64,000 bases of DNA, taken from positions 62,001-126,000 of the forward strand of contig NZ_JBMIRR010000028.1 of assembly GCF_049195245.1 (NCBI RefSeq), given 5' to 3'. Position numbers and translations under genes: made by a program. The notes below the pieces were generated by a model, which was not told the origin of the DNA, made no database searches, and saw only the letters and a program-made list of their open reading frames with translations. Origin of the DNA: Arenimonas sp049195245 (GTDB taxonomy: Bacteria > Pseudomonadota > Gammaproteobacteria > Xanthomonadales > Xanthomonadaceae). The stretch's first letter is position 1. Every line of letters begins with the position of its first letter. Positions 16,601-25,883 of the stretch are shown here, one piece after another.

Positions 16601-17656
16601 ATGCAGACTTGGCTAGTGACCGGCGGTGCCGGCTTTATCGGCGGTAACTTCGTGCTCGAGGCGGTGCGCTCGGGTGTTCGCGTCGTCAATCTCGATGCCC
16701 TGACCTATGCGGGCAACCTCGACACGCTGTCGTCGCTGGAAGGCCACCCGGGCCACGTGTTCGTGCAGGGCGACATCGGCGATGGCGCCCTGGTGTCGCG
16801 CCTGCTGGCCGAACACCGGCCCACGGCGGTGGTGAACTTCGCCGCCGAAAGCCACGTCGACCGCTCCATCGACGGCCCGGCGGCGTTCGTGCAGACCAAC
16901 GTGGTCGGCACCCTGGCCCTGCTCGAAGCGGTGCGCGACTACTGGCGCAGCCTGGAAGGCACCGCCCGCGACGGATTCCGCTTCCTGCACGTGTCCACCG
17001 ACGAGGTCTACGGCTCGCTGGGTGACGAAGGCAAGTTCACCGAGACCACGCCCTACGCGCCCAATTCGCCGTACTCGGCGTCCAAGGCCGCGTCCGACCA
17101 CCTGGTCCGTGCCTTCCACCACACCTACGGGCTGCCGGTGCTGACCACCAACTGCTCGAACAACTACGGTCCGTTCCAGTTCCCGGAAAAGCTCATCCCG
17201 CTGATCATCCAGAAGGCGCTGGCCGGCGAACCGCTGCCGGTCTACGGCGACGGCCGCAACGTGCGCGACTGGCTGTTCGTCCAGGACCACTGCTCGGCCA
17301 TCCGGCGCGTGCTGGAAGCCGGCCGTGTCGGCGAGACCTACAACGTCGGCGGCGAAGCCGAGCGCCAGAACATCGAGGTCGTGAAGACGCTTTGCGCCCT
17401 GATCGACGCGCGCCGCCCGCGCGAGGACGGCAAGCCGCGCGAATCTCAGATCACCTTCGTGAAGGACCGCCCGGGCCACGACCGCCGCTACGCCATCGAC
17501 GCCGGCAAGATCCGCAGCGAGCTGGGCTGGTCGCCGGCGATGGACTTCGAGCAGGGCATGGCGGCCACGGTCGACTGGTACCTGGCCAACGCCGACTGGG
17601 TGTCGCGCGTGCTGGACGGCAGCTACCGGCTGGAACGCATCGGGCAGGAGTCCTGA
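16601..17656 (+). CDS. rmlB: dTDP-glucose 4,6-dehydratase
   Basis: 351-aa NAD+-dependent extended SDR that carries out the second step of dTDP-L-rhamnose synthesis. The nucleotide loop is GGAGFIGGNF at the N-terminus, the catalytic Thr-Asp-Glu is in VSTDEVYGSLG, and the Tyr/Lys pair is in YSASKAASDH. SNNYGPFQFPEKLIPL and GDGRNVRDWLFV are family sequences for substrate binding. It opens the rmlBACD operon and is followed by rmlA after one base. It supplies rhamnose for LPS or exopolysaccharide. Confidence 0.97.
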   Translation: MQTWLVTGGAGFIGGNFVLEAVRSGVRVVNLDALTYAGNLDTLSSLEGHPGHVFVQGDIGDGALVSRLLAEHRPTAVVNFAAESHVDRSIDGPAAFVQTNVVGTLALLEAVRDYWRSLEGTARDGFRFLHVSTDEVYGSLGDEGKFTETTPYAPNSPYSASKAASDHLVRAFHHTYGLPVLTTNCSNNYGPFQFPEKLIPLIIQKALAGEPLPVYGDGRNVRDWLFVQDHCSAIRRVLEAGRVGETYNVGGEAERQNIEVVKTLCALIDARRPREDGKPRESQITFVKDRPGHDRRYAIDAGKIRSELGWSPAMDFEQGMAATVDWYLANADWVSRVLDGSYRLERIGQES

Positions 17657-17657
17657 C

Positions 17658-18542
17658 ATGGCGCGCAAGGGCATCATCCTGGCCGGCGGCTCCGGCACCC
17701 GGCTGTATCCGATCACCCAGTGCGTCAGCAAGCAGCTGCTGCCGGTGTACGACAAGCCGATGATCTACTACCCGCTCAGCGTGCTGATGCTGGCGGGCAT
17801 CAAGGAAGTGCTGATCATCAACACCCCGCACGAGCAGGAGCTGTTCAAGCGCCTGCTCGGCGATGGCTCGCAGTGGGGCATGAAGATCGAATACGCGGCC
17901 CAGCCCAGTCCCGACGGCCTGGCCCAGGCCTTCCTGATCGGCCGCGACTTCCTGGCCGGCCAGCCCAGCTGCCTGGTGCTGGGCGACAACATCTTCCACG
18001 GCACCGGCCTGACCGACCTGCTGCAGCGCGCCGATGCGCGCCAGCAGGGCGCCACGGTGTTCGGCTACTGGGTCAGCGACCCGGAACGCTATGGCGTGGC
18101 CGAGTTCGACGCCGACGGCAAGGTGGTGGGACTGGAGGAAAAGCCGCTCAAGCCCAAATCCAACTACGCCGTCACCGGCCTGTATTTCTACGATGGCCGC
18201 GCCAGCGATTTCGCAGCCTCGCTAAAGCCGTCGCCGCGCGGCGAGCTGGAGATCACCGATCTCAACCAGTGTTACCTCGACGAAGGCCAGCTGCACCTGG
18301 AGCAGCTGGGCCGCGGCTACGCCTGGCTCGACACCGGCACCCACCAGTCACTGCTGGAAGCCTCCAACTTCATCGAAACCATCGAAGCGCGCCAGGGCCT
18401 GCGCGTGTGCTGCCCCGAGGAAATCGCCTGGGGTAATGGCTGGATCGACGACGCCCAGCTGCAGGCGCTGGCCAAGCCGCTGGCCAAGAATGGCTACGGC
18501 CAGTACCTGCTGTCGCTGGCCGCGCGTGGGGTGGTGCGTTGA
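17658..18542 (+). CDS. rmlA: Glucose-1-phosphate thymidylyltransferase
   Basis: 294-aa enzyme that joins dTTP and glucose-1-phosphate to give dTDP-glucose, the first step of the rhamnose pathway. The N-terminal nucleotide signature GIILAGGSGTRLYPITQ and KQLLPVYDKPMIYYPLS are complete. LGDNIFHG (metal site), EEKPLKPKSNYAVTGLYFYD and AWLDTGTHQSLLEA are also present. The length is normal for the family, which is usually feedback-regulated by dTDP-rhamnose. Its TGA overlaps the TTG start of rmlC. Confidence 0.97.
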   Translation: MARKGIILAGGSGTRLYPITQCVSKQLLPVYDKPMIYYPLSVLMLAGIKEVLIINTPHEQELFKRLLGDGSQWGMKIEYAAQPSPDGLAQAFLIGRDFLAGQPSCLVLGDNIFHGTGLTDLLQRADARQQGATVFGYWVSDPERYGVAEFDADGKVVGLEEKPLKPKSNYAVTGLYFYDGRASDFAASLKPSPRGELEITDLNQCYLDEGQLHLEQLGRGYAWLDTGTHQSLLEASNFIETIEARQGLRVCCPEEIAWGNGWIDDAQLQALAKPLAKNGYGQYLLSLAARGVVR

Positions 18543-19096
18543 AGGTGGTCCCGACCCCGCTGCCGGGGTGCGTGATCATCGAGCCGGCGGTGTTCGGCGA
18601 CGCCCGCGGTTTTTTCTATGAAGGCTGGAACAAGGCCCGCTTCGCCGAACACGGCATGCACTTCGACTTCGTGCAGAGCAACGTCTCGTCCTCGTCGCGC
18701 GGCGTGCTGCGCGGCCTGCACTACCAGTGGCCCAAGCCGCAGGGCAAGTTCGTCAGCGTGCTCGAGGGTGAAGTGTTCGACGTGGCCGTGGACATCCGGC
18801 GTGGTTCGCCCACCTTCGGGCGCTCGACGGCGGTGCTGCTGTCGGCCGAGAACAAGCGGCACTTCTGGATTCCCGAGGGCTTCGCGCACGGCTTCGTCGT
18901 GCTGTCGGAGCGTGCGCTCTTCAGCTACCTCGTCACCGCGCCCTATGACAAGGCCGCCGACGCCGGCATCCGCTGGAATGACGCCAGCCTGGGCATCGAC
19001 TGGCCGGTGAGTGCGCCGCAGCTGTCCGACAAGGATGCGGTCGCGCCGTTCCTGGCCGATGTTCCGGCCGAGCGGCTGCCCGTCTACGCCGCATGA
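18539..19096 (+). CDS. rmlC: dTDP-4-dehydrorhamnose 3,5-epimerase
   Basis: 185-aa cupin-fold epimerase for the third step of dTDP-rhamnose synthesis. The catalytic His is in RGLHYQ, and EGEVFDVAVDIRRGSPTFG, PEGFAHGFVVLSE and the Tyr in FSYLVTAPY match the family. The start used is TTG at 18539, overlapping the rmlA stop (TTGA). A GTG at 18545 would cost only two residues. The unusual start may lower expression relative to rmlA. The stop overlaps rmlD. Confidence 0.95.
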   Translation: MKVVPTPLPGCVIIEPAVFGDARGFFYEGWNKARFAEHGMHFDFVQSNVSSSSRGVLRGLHYQWPKPQGKFVSVLEGEVFDVAVDIRRGSPTFGRSTAVLLSAENKRHFWIPEGFAHGFVVLSERALFSYLVTAPYDKAADAGIRWNDASLGIDWPVSAPQLSDKDAVAPFLADVPAERLPVYAA

Positions 19097-20004
19097 GGAT
19101 CCTGCTGCTGGGCGCCAACGGCCAGGTCGGCCATGCCTTGCGCCGCAGCCTAGCGCCGCTGGGCGAGGTGCTACCCATCACGCGCAGCGGCCAGTTGCCC
19201 GATGGCGGCGCCTGCCTCGTCGCGGACCTGGCCGACCCGGCGTCACTGCCAGGCCTGGTCGCCGGCGTGGCGCCGGACCTGGTGGTCAACGCCGGCGCCT
19301 ACACGGCTGTCGACCGCGCCGAGGACGAGCCCGCGCTGGCGATGCGCGTCAACGCCGAGGCGCCCGCCGCGCTCGCCGCGGCCTGCGCCCGGGCCGGCAT
19401 CGGCCTCGTGCATTTTTCCACCGACTACGTGTTCGACGGTACCGGTACGCGCCCGTACCGCGAGGACGATCCGGTGGCGCCGCTGGGCGTGTACGGGACC
19501 AGCAAATGGGCGGGCGAGCAGGCCGTGCGCGAAAGCGGTGCGGCCCACAAGATTTTCCGGCTGTGCTGGGTCTACGGTCCGCGCGGCGGCAACTTCCTGC
19601 TGACCATGCTGCGCCTGGCGCGTGAACGCCCGGTGCTGCGCGTGGTGTCCGACCAGATCGGCGCACCGACCGCGGCGCCACGCATCGCGAGTGCCGTCGC
19701 GGAGGCGCTGCGCGCCCAGCCCGGCCTGTCCGGCACCTGGCACCTGTCGGCCCAGGGCGAGACCAGCTGGCATGCCTTTGCCCAGGAAATCTTCCGGGAA
19801 AGCGTGGCGCGGGGGCTGCTCGACAAGGCGCCGGAGGTCGAGGCCATCCGCACCGACCAATACCCGACCCGCGCGCGCCGGCCGGCCTATTCGCACCTGG
19901 ACACCGGCCGCTTCCGCCGTGACTTCGGCAAGGACATCGGCGACTGGCGCGAGGGACTCCAGGACGTGCTGGCAGAGCTTGCAGGCCAGGCGCCCGCCCC
20001 CTAA
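19093..20004 (+). CDS. rmlD: dTDP-4-dehydrorhamnose reductase
   Basis: 303-aa SDR that completes dTDP-L-rhamnose with NAD(P)H. It begins MRILLLGANGQVGHALRRSL with the nucleotide-binding loop. FSTDYVFDG, YGTSKWAGEQAV (catalytic Tyr and Lys) and WVYGPRGGNFLLTMLRLA follow. It overlaps rmlC by four bases (ATGA) and closes the operon. The S9 peptidase gene downstream begins 31 bases later and may be read through, but I see no functional link. Confidence 0.96.
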   Translation: MRILLLGANGQVGHALRRSLAPLGEVLPITRSGQLPDGGACLVADLADPASLPGLVAGVAPDLVVNAGAYTAVDRAEDEPALAMRVNAEAPAALAAACARAGIGLVHFSTDYVFDGTGTRPYREDDPVAPLGVYGTSKWAGEQAVRESGAAHKIFRLCWVYGPRGGNFLLTMLRLARERPVLRVVSDQIGAPTAAPRIASAVAEALRAQPGLSGTWHLSAQGETSWHAFAQEIFRESVARGLLDKAPEVEAIRTDQYPTRARRPAYSHLDTGRFRRDFGKDIGDWREGLQDVLAELAGQAPAP

Positions 20005-20035
20005 TCTCCCTGCGACATCGTCCTTGGGGAAGGGA

Positions 20036-22039
20036 ATGAAAACCGCACTGATCCTGCTGGGCCTTGCGGCCGGCAGCGCCGTCGCCGCCGAACTGCCGCC
20101 GATCGAGGACTTCATGCGTCCCTCGACCTACAGCAGCGCGCAGATTTCGCCATCGGGCAAGTACCTGGGCATCATCGTCGACCGCGGCGAGCAGGACGTG
20201 CTCACCGTGCTTCGCATGTCGGACCTCGGCCTGGTGCACGTCAACCAGTTGCCCGACGAGAAGAGCGTCGCCGGCTTCGAATGGGTGGGCGACGAGCGCC
20301 TGATCTTCACGGCCACGCGCAAGGTCGGCAATTTCGCGCCGCCCTCGTCCACCGGCGAGTGGTTCGCGGTGAATGCCGACGGCAGCCTGCCGCGGCCCGT
20401 GATCCACTACGGCGCGCGCACCGCCGGCGAGCGCGACAAGGCCGTGGGCAATGAAAGCTACAGCCTGATGGACCCGCTGGAGGACGATCCGCGCAATGTG
20501 CTGATGATCGCCACCTACCCGCGCTCGAAGGACGGCGCGGGCACCGCGCTGGTGCTGGTCGACACGGTGTCGGGCGACCGCAAGACCCTGCTGCGCGCGC
20601 CCAGCGAGAACTGCAGCCTGACCCTGGACGAGAAGAAGGAGGCGCGCTACGCGCTCTGCTTCGGTGACGAGGACGAGCAGGGCCGCTACGACACCGTCAG
20701 CGAGCTCTACCGCCGCGAGGCCGACGGCAAGTGGACCCTTGTCAACAAGTCCGGCCAGTCGGGCCAGCAGCTGAGCGTGGCCGGCACCAGCGTGGACGGG
20801 ACGCTTTACGCCTTCCAGGACGACCGCAAGGGTCCGGCCGCGTTCGGCACCATCGATCGTGCCACGGGCAAGTTCACGCCGCTGTTCCAGGACAAGGTCG
20901 CCGAAGTCTCCATGCTGGTGACCTCGCCCACCGACGACACCGTGCTGGCGGTCGGCACCGAAGCCGGCGCGCCGCGCATCGAGCTGATCGACGAGCAGCA
21001 CCCCGACACCGAGCTGTATGCCTCGCTGTCGGCGGCGTTCCCGGGCCAGCTGGTGAATTTCTCCAGCGCCACCCGCGACGGCAAGCAGTTCATCGTCTCG
21101 GTCTACAGTGACCGCAATCCGGGCGAGCTCTATCTCTACGACCGCGACACCGCCAAGGCCCGCTTCCTGCTCAAGCGGCGTGGCTGGATCGATCCGTCGC
21201 GTTCGGCCAGCGTCCGCCCGTTCTCCTTCACCTCGCGCGATGGCCTGCTGATCCACGGCTACGTGACCCTGCCCGCGGGTTCGACCGGCAAGAACCTGCC
21301 GCTGATCGTCAATCCGCACGGCGGCCCCATGGGTCCGCGCGACAACTGGGGCTACAACACCGAAGTGCAGATGCTGGCCAGCCGCGGCTATGCGGTGCTG
21401 CAGGTCAACTACCGCGGCTCCGGCGGCTTCGGCAAGGCCTTCCAGGACATGGCCTACGGGCAGTGGGCCACTGGCATCATGAACGACGTGATCGATGCGA
21501 CGCACTGGGCGATCAAGCAGGGCATCGCCGACGCCGAGCGCGTGTGCATCTACGGCGCCAGCTTCGGCGGCTACTCGTCCATGATGGCGCCGGCGCGCGA
21601 GCCCGACCTGTACAAGTGCGCCTTCGGCTACGTCGGCAACTACAGCGCCGCCATCCAGATCAAGCTCAGCGATACCAGCAAGAGCGAGTCCGGCATGCGC
21701 TACCTGATGCGTGCCTACGGCAGCACCAAGGCCGAGCAGGACGCGATGTCGCCGATCAACCACGTCGACAAGATCACGCTGCCGGTGTTCCTTGCCGCGG
21801 GTGCCCGCGATCCGCGCTGCCCGCCCGAGCACACCGAGGCGATGTACGCGGCGCTGGAGAAGGCCGGCAACAAGCCCGAGGGCATGATCGTGCAGTCGGG
21901 CGAGATGCACGGCTTCTACAAGCTCGAGAACCAGGTGAACCTGTACACCCAGATGCTGGCCTTCTTCGGTCGCCACATCGGTGGCACGGTGGAGGTGGGC
22001 AAGCCTAGCGCCGAGGTGGCCAGCACCGGCGGGCGCTGA
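20036..22039 (+). CDS. Secreted S9 (prolyl oligopeptidase-like) peptidase
   Basis: 667-aa serine peptidase with a signal peptide (MKTALILLGLAAGSAVAAE), a beta-propeller-like N-terminal region, and a C-terminal alpha/beta hydrolase. The triad is visible: Ser509 in YGASFGGYS, Asp592 in AGARDPRCP, and His625 in GEMHGFYK. Family sequence VNPHGGPMGPRDNWGYNTEV supplies the oxyanion side. The ATG at 20036 follows an AG-rich stretch, GGGGAAGGGA. It probably cleaves short peptides in the periplasm, with the exact specificity unknown. A second S9 peptidase of a different subgroup follows on the same strand. Confidence 0.92.
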   Translation: MKTALILLGLAAGSAVAAELPPIEDFMRPSTYSSAQISPSGKYLGIIVDRGEQDVLTVLRMSDLGLVHVNQLPDEKSVAGFEWVGDERLIFTATRKVGNFAPPSSTGEWFAVNADGSLPRPVIHYGARTAGERDKAVGNESYSLMDPLEDDPRNVLMIATYPRSKDGAGTALVLVDTVSGDRKTLLRAPSENCSLTLDEKKEARYALCFGDEDEQGRYDTVSELYRREADGKWTLVNKSGQSGQQLSVAGTSVDGTLYAFQDDRKGPAAFGTIDRATGKFTPLFQDKVAEVSMLVTSPTDDTVLAVGTEAGAPRIELIDEQHPDTELYASLSAAFPGQLVNFSSATRDGKQFIVSVYSDRNPGELYLYDRDTAKARFLLKRRGWIDPSRSASVRPFSFTSRDGLLIHGYVTLPAGSTGKNLPLIVNPHGGPMGPRDNWGYNTEVQMLASRGYAVLQVNYRGSGGFGKAFQDMAYGQWATGIMNDVIDATHWAIKQGIADAERVCIYGASFGGYSSMMAPAREPDLYKCAFGYVGNYSAAIQIKLSDTSKSESGMRYLMRAYGSTKAEQDAMSPINHVDKITLPVFLAAGARDPRCPPEHTEAMYAALEKAGNKPEGMIVQSGEMHGFYKLENQVNLYTQMLAFFGRHIGGTVEVGKPSAEVASTGGR

Positions 22040-22051
22040 TCACCCGCCGCC

Positions 22052-22082
22052 GATTCGCCCGGATCGAATGCCCGGGCGAATC
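22052..22082. other. Perfect 11-bp stem-loop between the two peptidase genes
   Basis: GATTCGCCCGG (22052-22062) and CCGGGCGAATC (22072-22082) form a perfect stem with a nine-base loop, 13 bases after the first peptidase stop. No T-run follows, so it is not a standard intrinsic terminator. It may protect or weaken the transcript end. Confidence 0.6.
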
Positions 22083-22153
22083 CGCGGCACCTTGCACTTT
22101 CCGGGCGCGGCGCAGGGGCCTACCATGGGGCTTGGTCCCCAGAGGTGTTTGCC

Positions 22154-24217
22154 ATGGCTCCGCGTCCGCTCCTGATCGCCCTGCTCGTCCCCCTGCTGCT
22201 CCCCGTCGCCGCGCAGGCGGCCAAACCCTTCGACGCCCGCGACCTGGTCACGCTCGACCGCGTGTCCGCGCCGACGCTGTCGCCGGACGGACGCAAGCTG
22301 GTGGTGGCGGTACGCGAGGCCGACTTCGAGGCCAACCGGGCCAGCACCGGGCTCTGGATCGAGGACCTGTACGCGCGCGATGCCGCGCCGCCGGTGCGTT
22401 TCACCGCCGAAGGCTTCAACGTCAACAGCCCGGCGTTTTCGCCCGACGGCTCGCAGGTTTATTTCCTCTCGTCCAAGTCCGGCTCGCAGCAGCTCTGGAA
22501 GCAGGCGGTAGCCGGCGGCGACGCGGTGCAGGTCAGCGACTATCCGCTGGACGTGGGCAGCTACAAGGTGTCGCCCGACGGTCGCGCGGTGGCGCTGAGC
22601 TTCGAGGTCTTCACCGACTGCGCCGACCTGGCCTGCACCAAGTCGCGCCTGGGCGCGACGGCGGCGAGCAAGGCCAGCGGCAGGGTTTACGACAGCCTGC
22701 TCGTGCGCCATTGGGACACCTGGGCCGATGGCCGGCGCAACCAGCTCTTCGTCGCCACCCTGGGCGAGGGCGGCCGCGCCGATGCGGCGCCGGTGCGCAT
22801 CAGCACGGGCACCGTCGGCGACGTGCCGACCAAGCCCTTCGGCGATGCCTCCGAATACACCTGGTCGCCCGACGGCCAGTCGCTGGTCTACACCCAGCGT
22901 GCCGGTGACCGCGGCGAGGCCTGGTCCACCAATACCGACCTCTGGCAGGCCTGGGTGCGCGCGCGCCGCGCACCGCGCAACCTCACCGCCGGCAATCCGG
23001 CGCAGGACACCGGCCCGGTGTTCAGCGCCGACGGCAAGACCCTTTACTACCGCGCGATGAAGCGGCCCGGCTTCGAGGCCGACCGCCTCGCACTGATGGC
23101 GATGGACCTGGGCAGCGGCACCGCCCGCGAGATCGCGCCCGACTGGGACCGCTCGGCCGACGGCATCGCGCTGTCCGCCGACGGCAAGGCCATCTACACC
23201 CAGGCCTACGATGTCGGCACCCATCCCCTGTTCGCGGTGGACATCGCTACCGGCGGCGTGCGCAAGGTGCTGTCCGGCGGCACCATCGGCGCTTTCGACC
23301 TGCGCGGCGACACGCTGGCCTACACCCGCGACAACCTCAAGTCGCCGGCGCAGGCCTTCGTCGCGCGCGCCGACGGCAGCAATGAGCGCCAGATCACGCA
23401 GGCCAATGCCGACGTGCTGAACAACCTGGCCTTCGGCGACTACGAGCAGTTCAGCTTCAAGGGCTGGAATGACGAAACCGTGCACGGCTACGTGGTAAAG
23501 CCGGCCAACTTCGAGCCGGGCAAGCAGTATCCGGTCGCCTTCCTGATCCATGGCGGCCCGCAGGGCAGCTTCGGCGACAACTTCCACTACCGCTGGAACC
23601 CGCAGACCTATGCGGGCGCCGGCTTCGCGGTGGTGATGATCGATTTCCACGGTTCGGTCGGCTATGGCCAGGCGTTCACCGATGCGATCTCGCAGCACTG
23701 GGGCGACCGCCCGCTGGAAGACCTGCAGAAGGGCTGGGCCGCGGCCCAGGCCAAGTACACCTTCCTCGATGGCGACCGCGCCTGCGCGCTGGGCGGCAGC
23801 TACGGCGGCTACATGGTGGCCTGGATCGCCGGCAACTGGCCGGACGGCTTCAAGTGCCTGGTCAACCACGCCGGCGTGGTGGACACCCGCATCATGGGCT
23901 TCAACACCGAAGAGCTGTGGTTCACCGAATGGGAAAACGGCGGCACGCCGGTGCAGGTGCCGGAGAACTACGAGCGCTTCAATCCCATCAGGCATGTCGG
24001 CAACTGGAAGTCGCCGATGCTGGTCATCCACGGCCAGCTCGACTACCGCGTGCTGGTGGAGCAGGGACTGGCCAGCTTCTCGGCGGCCCAGCGCCAGGGC
24101 GTCGAAAGCCAGCTGCTGTATTTCCCCGACGAGAACCACTGGATCCTCAAGCCGCACAACAGCGTGCTCTGGCACGACACGGTCAACGCCTGGCTCAAGC
24201 GCTGGACCGCGGAGTGA
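22154..24217 (+). CDS. Secreted S9 dipeptidyl-peptidase-like enzyme
   Basis: 687-aa S9 peptidase with a signal peptide (MAPRPLLIALLVPLLLPVAAQA), WD40-like propeller repeats (TLSPDGRKLVV, AFSPDGSQVYF, VFSADGKTLYY), and a hydrolase domain. The triad is Ser549 in GGSYGGYM, Asp630 in HGQLDYRV and His662 in DENHWI. The ATG at 22154 is used because AGAGGT lies seven bases upstream. A GTG three codons earlier is possible. The ASFGDNFHYRWNPQ-like region and CLVNHAGVVDTR resemble DPP5-type enzymes common in this family of bacteria. The fnr-like gene begins four bases after its stop. Confidence 0.92.
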   Translation: MAPRPLLIALLVPLLLPVAAQAAKPFDARDLVTLDRVSAPTLSPDGRKLVVAVREADFEANRASTGLWIEDLYARDAAPPVRFTAEGFNVNSPAFSPDGSQVYFLSSKSGSQQLWKQAVAGGDAVQVSDYPLDVGSYKVSPDGRAVALSFEVFTDCADLACTKSRLGATAASKASGRVYDSLLVRHWDTWADGRRNQLFVATLGEGGRADAAPVRISTGTVGDVPTKPFGDASEYTWSPDGQSLVYTQRAGDRGEAWSTNTDLWQAWVRARRAPRNLTAGNPAQDTGPVFSADGKTLYYRAMKRPGFEADRLALMAMDLGSGTAREIAPDWDRSADGIALSADGKAIYTQAYDVGTHPLFAVDIATGGVRKVLSGGTIGAFDLRGDTLAYTRDNLKSPAQAFVARADGSNERQITQANADVLNNLAFGDYEQFSFKGWNDETVHGYVVKPANFEPGKQYPVAFLIHGGPQGSFGDNFHYRWNPQTYAGAGFAVVMIDFHGSVGYGQAFTDAISQHWGDRPLEDLQKGWAAAQAKYTFLDGDRACALGGSYGGYMVAWIAGNWPDGFKCLVNHAGVVDTRIMGFNTEELWFTEWENGGTPVQVPENYERFNPIRHVGNWKSPMLVIHGQLDYRVLVEQGLASFSAAQRQGVESQLLYFPDENHWILKPHNSVLWHDTVNAWLKRWTAE

Positions 24218-24221
24218 GCTG

Positions 24222-24974
24222 ATGGCGGGCGACGGCCTCGATCTCGACCGGCTGCGCAAGGGCTGCGCGCAGTGCTCGCTGCAGGTGCTGTGCCTGCCGG
24301 CGGGCATCGACGACGGCGAGCTGCGGCAGCTGGACGAGATCGTGCGCACGCGCCGGCCGCTGGATCCGGGCGAAAGCCTGTTCCGCGCCGGCGAAAGCCT
24401 GGGCTCGCTCTACGTCGCGCGCGAGGGAGCCTTCAAGACCCTGGCCACCAATGAAGAGGGCGAGACCCAGGTGATCGGTTTCCACCTGCCGGGCGAGCTG
24501 ATGGGCCTGGATGCGCTGGGCAGCGGGCGCCACGCCTGCGATTCGGAAGCGCTTACTCGGGCCACGGTCTGCGAGATCCCGCTGTCGCAGCTCGAGTCGG
24601 TCTGCCAGCAGCTGCCGGGCCTGCAGCACCAGCTGCTGCGCATCATCGGCCAGGGCATCAACCGCGACCAGTCGCACATGGAAATGCTGGGCCGCCGGCA
24701 GGCGCCGGAGCGCATGGCGATGTTCCTGCACGGCCTGTCCGAACGCTACCGGCTGCTGGGCCGTCCGGCCGACATGTTCCTGCTGCCGATGAGCCGCGAG
24801 GACATCGCCAGCTTCCTGGGCATGGTGATCGAAACGGTGAGCCGCACCCTGACCAAGCTGCAGGACGACGGTGTGATTTCGGTGCGCGGCCGCCAGCTGC
24901 GGATCCTGGATCACACGCGGCTGGACGCCATCGTGCACTCGCCGGCGCGCACGTCCGGCACGCGCGCGGGCTGA
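24222..24974 (+). CDS. fnr: FNR-type oxygen-sensing regulator
   Basis: 250-aa Crp/Fnr regulator with the complete FNR cluster set: Cys15, Cys18 and Cys24 near the N-terminus, and Cys106 in GRHACDSEA. This set binds an oxygen-labile [4Fe-4S] cluster. The recognition helix reads MVIETVSRTLTKL. The ExxSR pattern is the one that reads TTGAT-N4-ATCAA. Matching boxes lie upstream of ccoN (33773-33786) and hemN (35567-35580), so the likely targets are in this window. The ATG overlaps the region of a GGAG, four bases after the peptidase stop, suggesting shared transcription. It is convergent with the cbb3 block. Confidence 0.95.
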   Translation: MAGDGLDLDRLRKGCAQCSLQVLCLPAGIDDGELRQLDEIVRTRRPLDPGESLFRAGESLGSLYVAREGAFKTLATNEEGETQVIGFHLPGELMGLDALGSGRHACDSEALTRATVCEIPLSQLESVCQQLPGLQHQLLRIIGQGINRDQSHMEMLGRRQAPERMAMFLHGLSERYRLLGRPADMFLLPMSREDIASFLGMVIETVSRTLTKLQDDGVISVRGRQLRILDHTRLDAIVHSPARTSGTRAG

Positions 24975-24979
24975 GCCCG

Positions 24980-25696
24980 CTACAGCGACCGGCAGCCCAG
25001 CGCCTGCAGCGCCGCGTGCAGCGCCGGCATCCTTGCCAGCCACGGACCGGCCAGCGTCAGCAGGCCCGCGATCGCCACCAGCAGCGCACCGGCGATGCGC
25101 CAGCGCCGTTCGCGCACCAGGCCGCCGAGCCGCGCACCGCTCCACGTCAGCGGCACCATCGTGGCCAGCGTGCCCAGGCCGAAGGCCAGCATCAGCAGCG
25201 CACCGTGCAGCGCGCTGGCCTCCAGCCAGGCCGCGGCCAGCAGGGTGGTGGACAGCCCGCAGGGCAGCCAGCCCCAGAACAGGCCCATGACCCAAGGCCG
25301 CAGCGGGCCCGCCGCCGGCACCACGCGCGCCTGCACGGGCCGCAACAGGCGCCAGAACCAGGCCGCGCCGCGCGCCAGGAAACCCAGGCGCGCCGGCCAC
25401 AGCAGTCGCGCCGCCACCAGCAGCAGCACCGCGCCCAGGCCGACGCGAAGTGCTGCTGCCAGGCCTTCGATACGCGCGACCGACAACAGGCCACTGCCGA
25501 GGCCGCCGACCAGCGCACCGGCCAGCGTGTAGCCGAGCACGCGCCCGCCGTTGAGCGCGAAGGCCGACCCCAGGCTGGGCCGCGCCAGCGTGCCGGCCAG
25601 GCCGGTGGCGATGCCGCCGCACATCGCGGCGCAGTGCAGGCCGCCCAGCAGGCCGGCCAGCAGCGCCGCCGTCAGCGTCAGCAGGTCAACGGGCAT
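24980..25696 (-). CDS. TauE/SafE-like membrane protein of the cbb3 locus
   Basis: 238-aa polytopic protein with about six helices. The N-terminal GGLHCAAMCGG motif and the later WGWLPCGL carry the paired cysteines typical of the COG2836 group often found beside ccoIS. Members are thought to help metal or thiol handling for cytochrome oxidase assembly, but the transported species is not settled. It follows ccoS after 16 bases and its stop lies five bases from the fnr stop on the other strand. Confidence 0.85.
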   Translation of the reverse strand: MPVDLLTLTAALLAGLLGGLHCAAMCGGIATGLAGTLARPSLGSAFALNGGRVLGYTLAGALVGGLGSGLLSVARIEGLAAALRVGLGAVLLLVAARLLWPARLGFLARGAAWFWRLLRPVQARVVPAAGPLRPWVMGLFWGWLPCGLSTTLLAAAWLEASALHGALLMLAFGLGTLATMVPLTWSGARLGGLVRERRWRIAGALLVAIAGLLTLAGPWLARMPALHAALQALGCRSL

Positions 25697-25712
25697 GGCT
25701 CAGGTGCCGGGC

Positions 25713-25883
25713 TCAGGCATCGTCCGCGCGCCGGGGCGCGGGCCGCTCGTCGTCGCCGAGAATGTCGAGCGACGGCGTGTCCAGGTCGTCGAACTGGCCG
25801 CGGCGCACCGCCCACAGGAAGGCGCCTATGGCGAGCATCAGCAGCACCAGCGAGATCGGGATCAGCGCAAGCAGGATGTTCAT
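25713..25883 (-). CDS. ccoS: cbb3-type oxidase assembly protein CcoS
   Basis: 56-aa protein, translated by hand: it starts MNILLALIPISLVLLMLA, a single membrane helix, then AVRRGQFDDLDTPSLDIL and an acidic end. FDDLDTP is the CcoS signature. CcoS is needed for maturation of CcoN, probably for cofactor insertion. Its ATG overlaps the ccoI stop by four bases (ATGA), so the two are translationally coupled. Confidence 0.92.
   Translation of the reverse strand: MNILLALIPISLVLLMLAIGAFLWAVRRGQFDDLDTPSLDILGDDERPAPRRADDA

Noticed and set aside
22052..22082. The stem-loop as an intrinsic terminator
   Set aside because: No T-run follows the stem on either strand.
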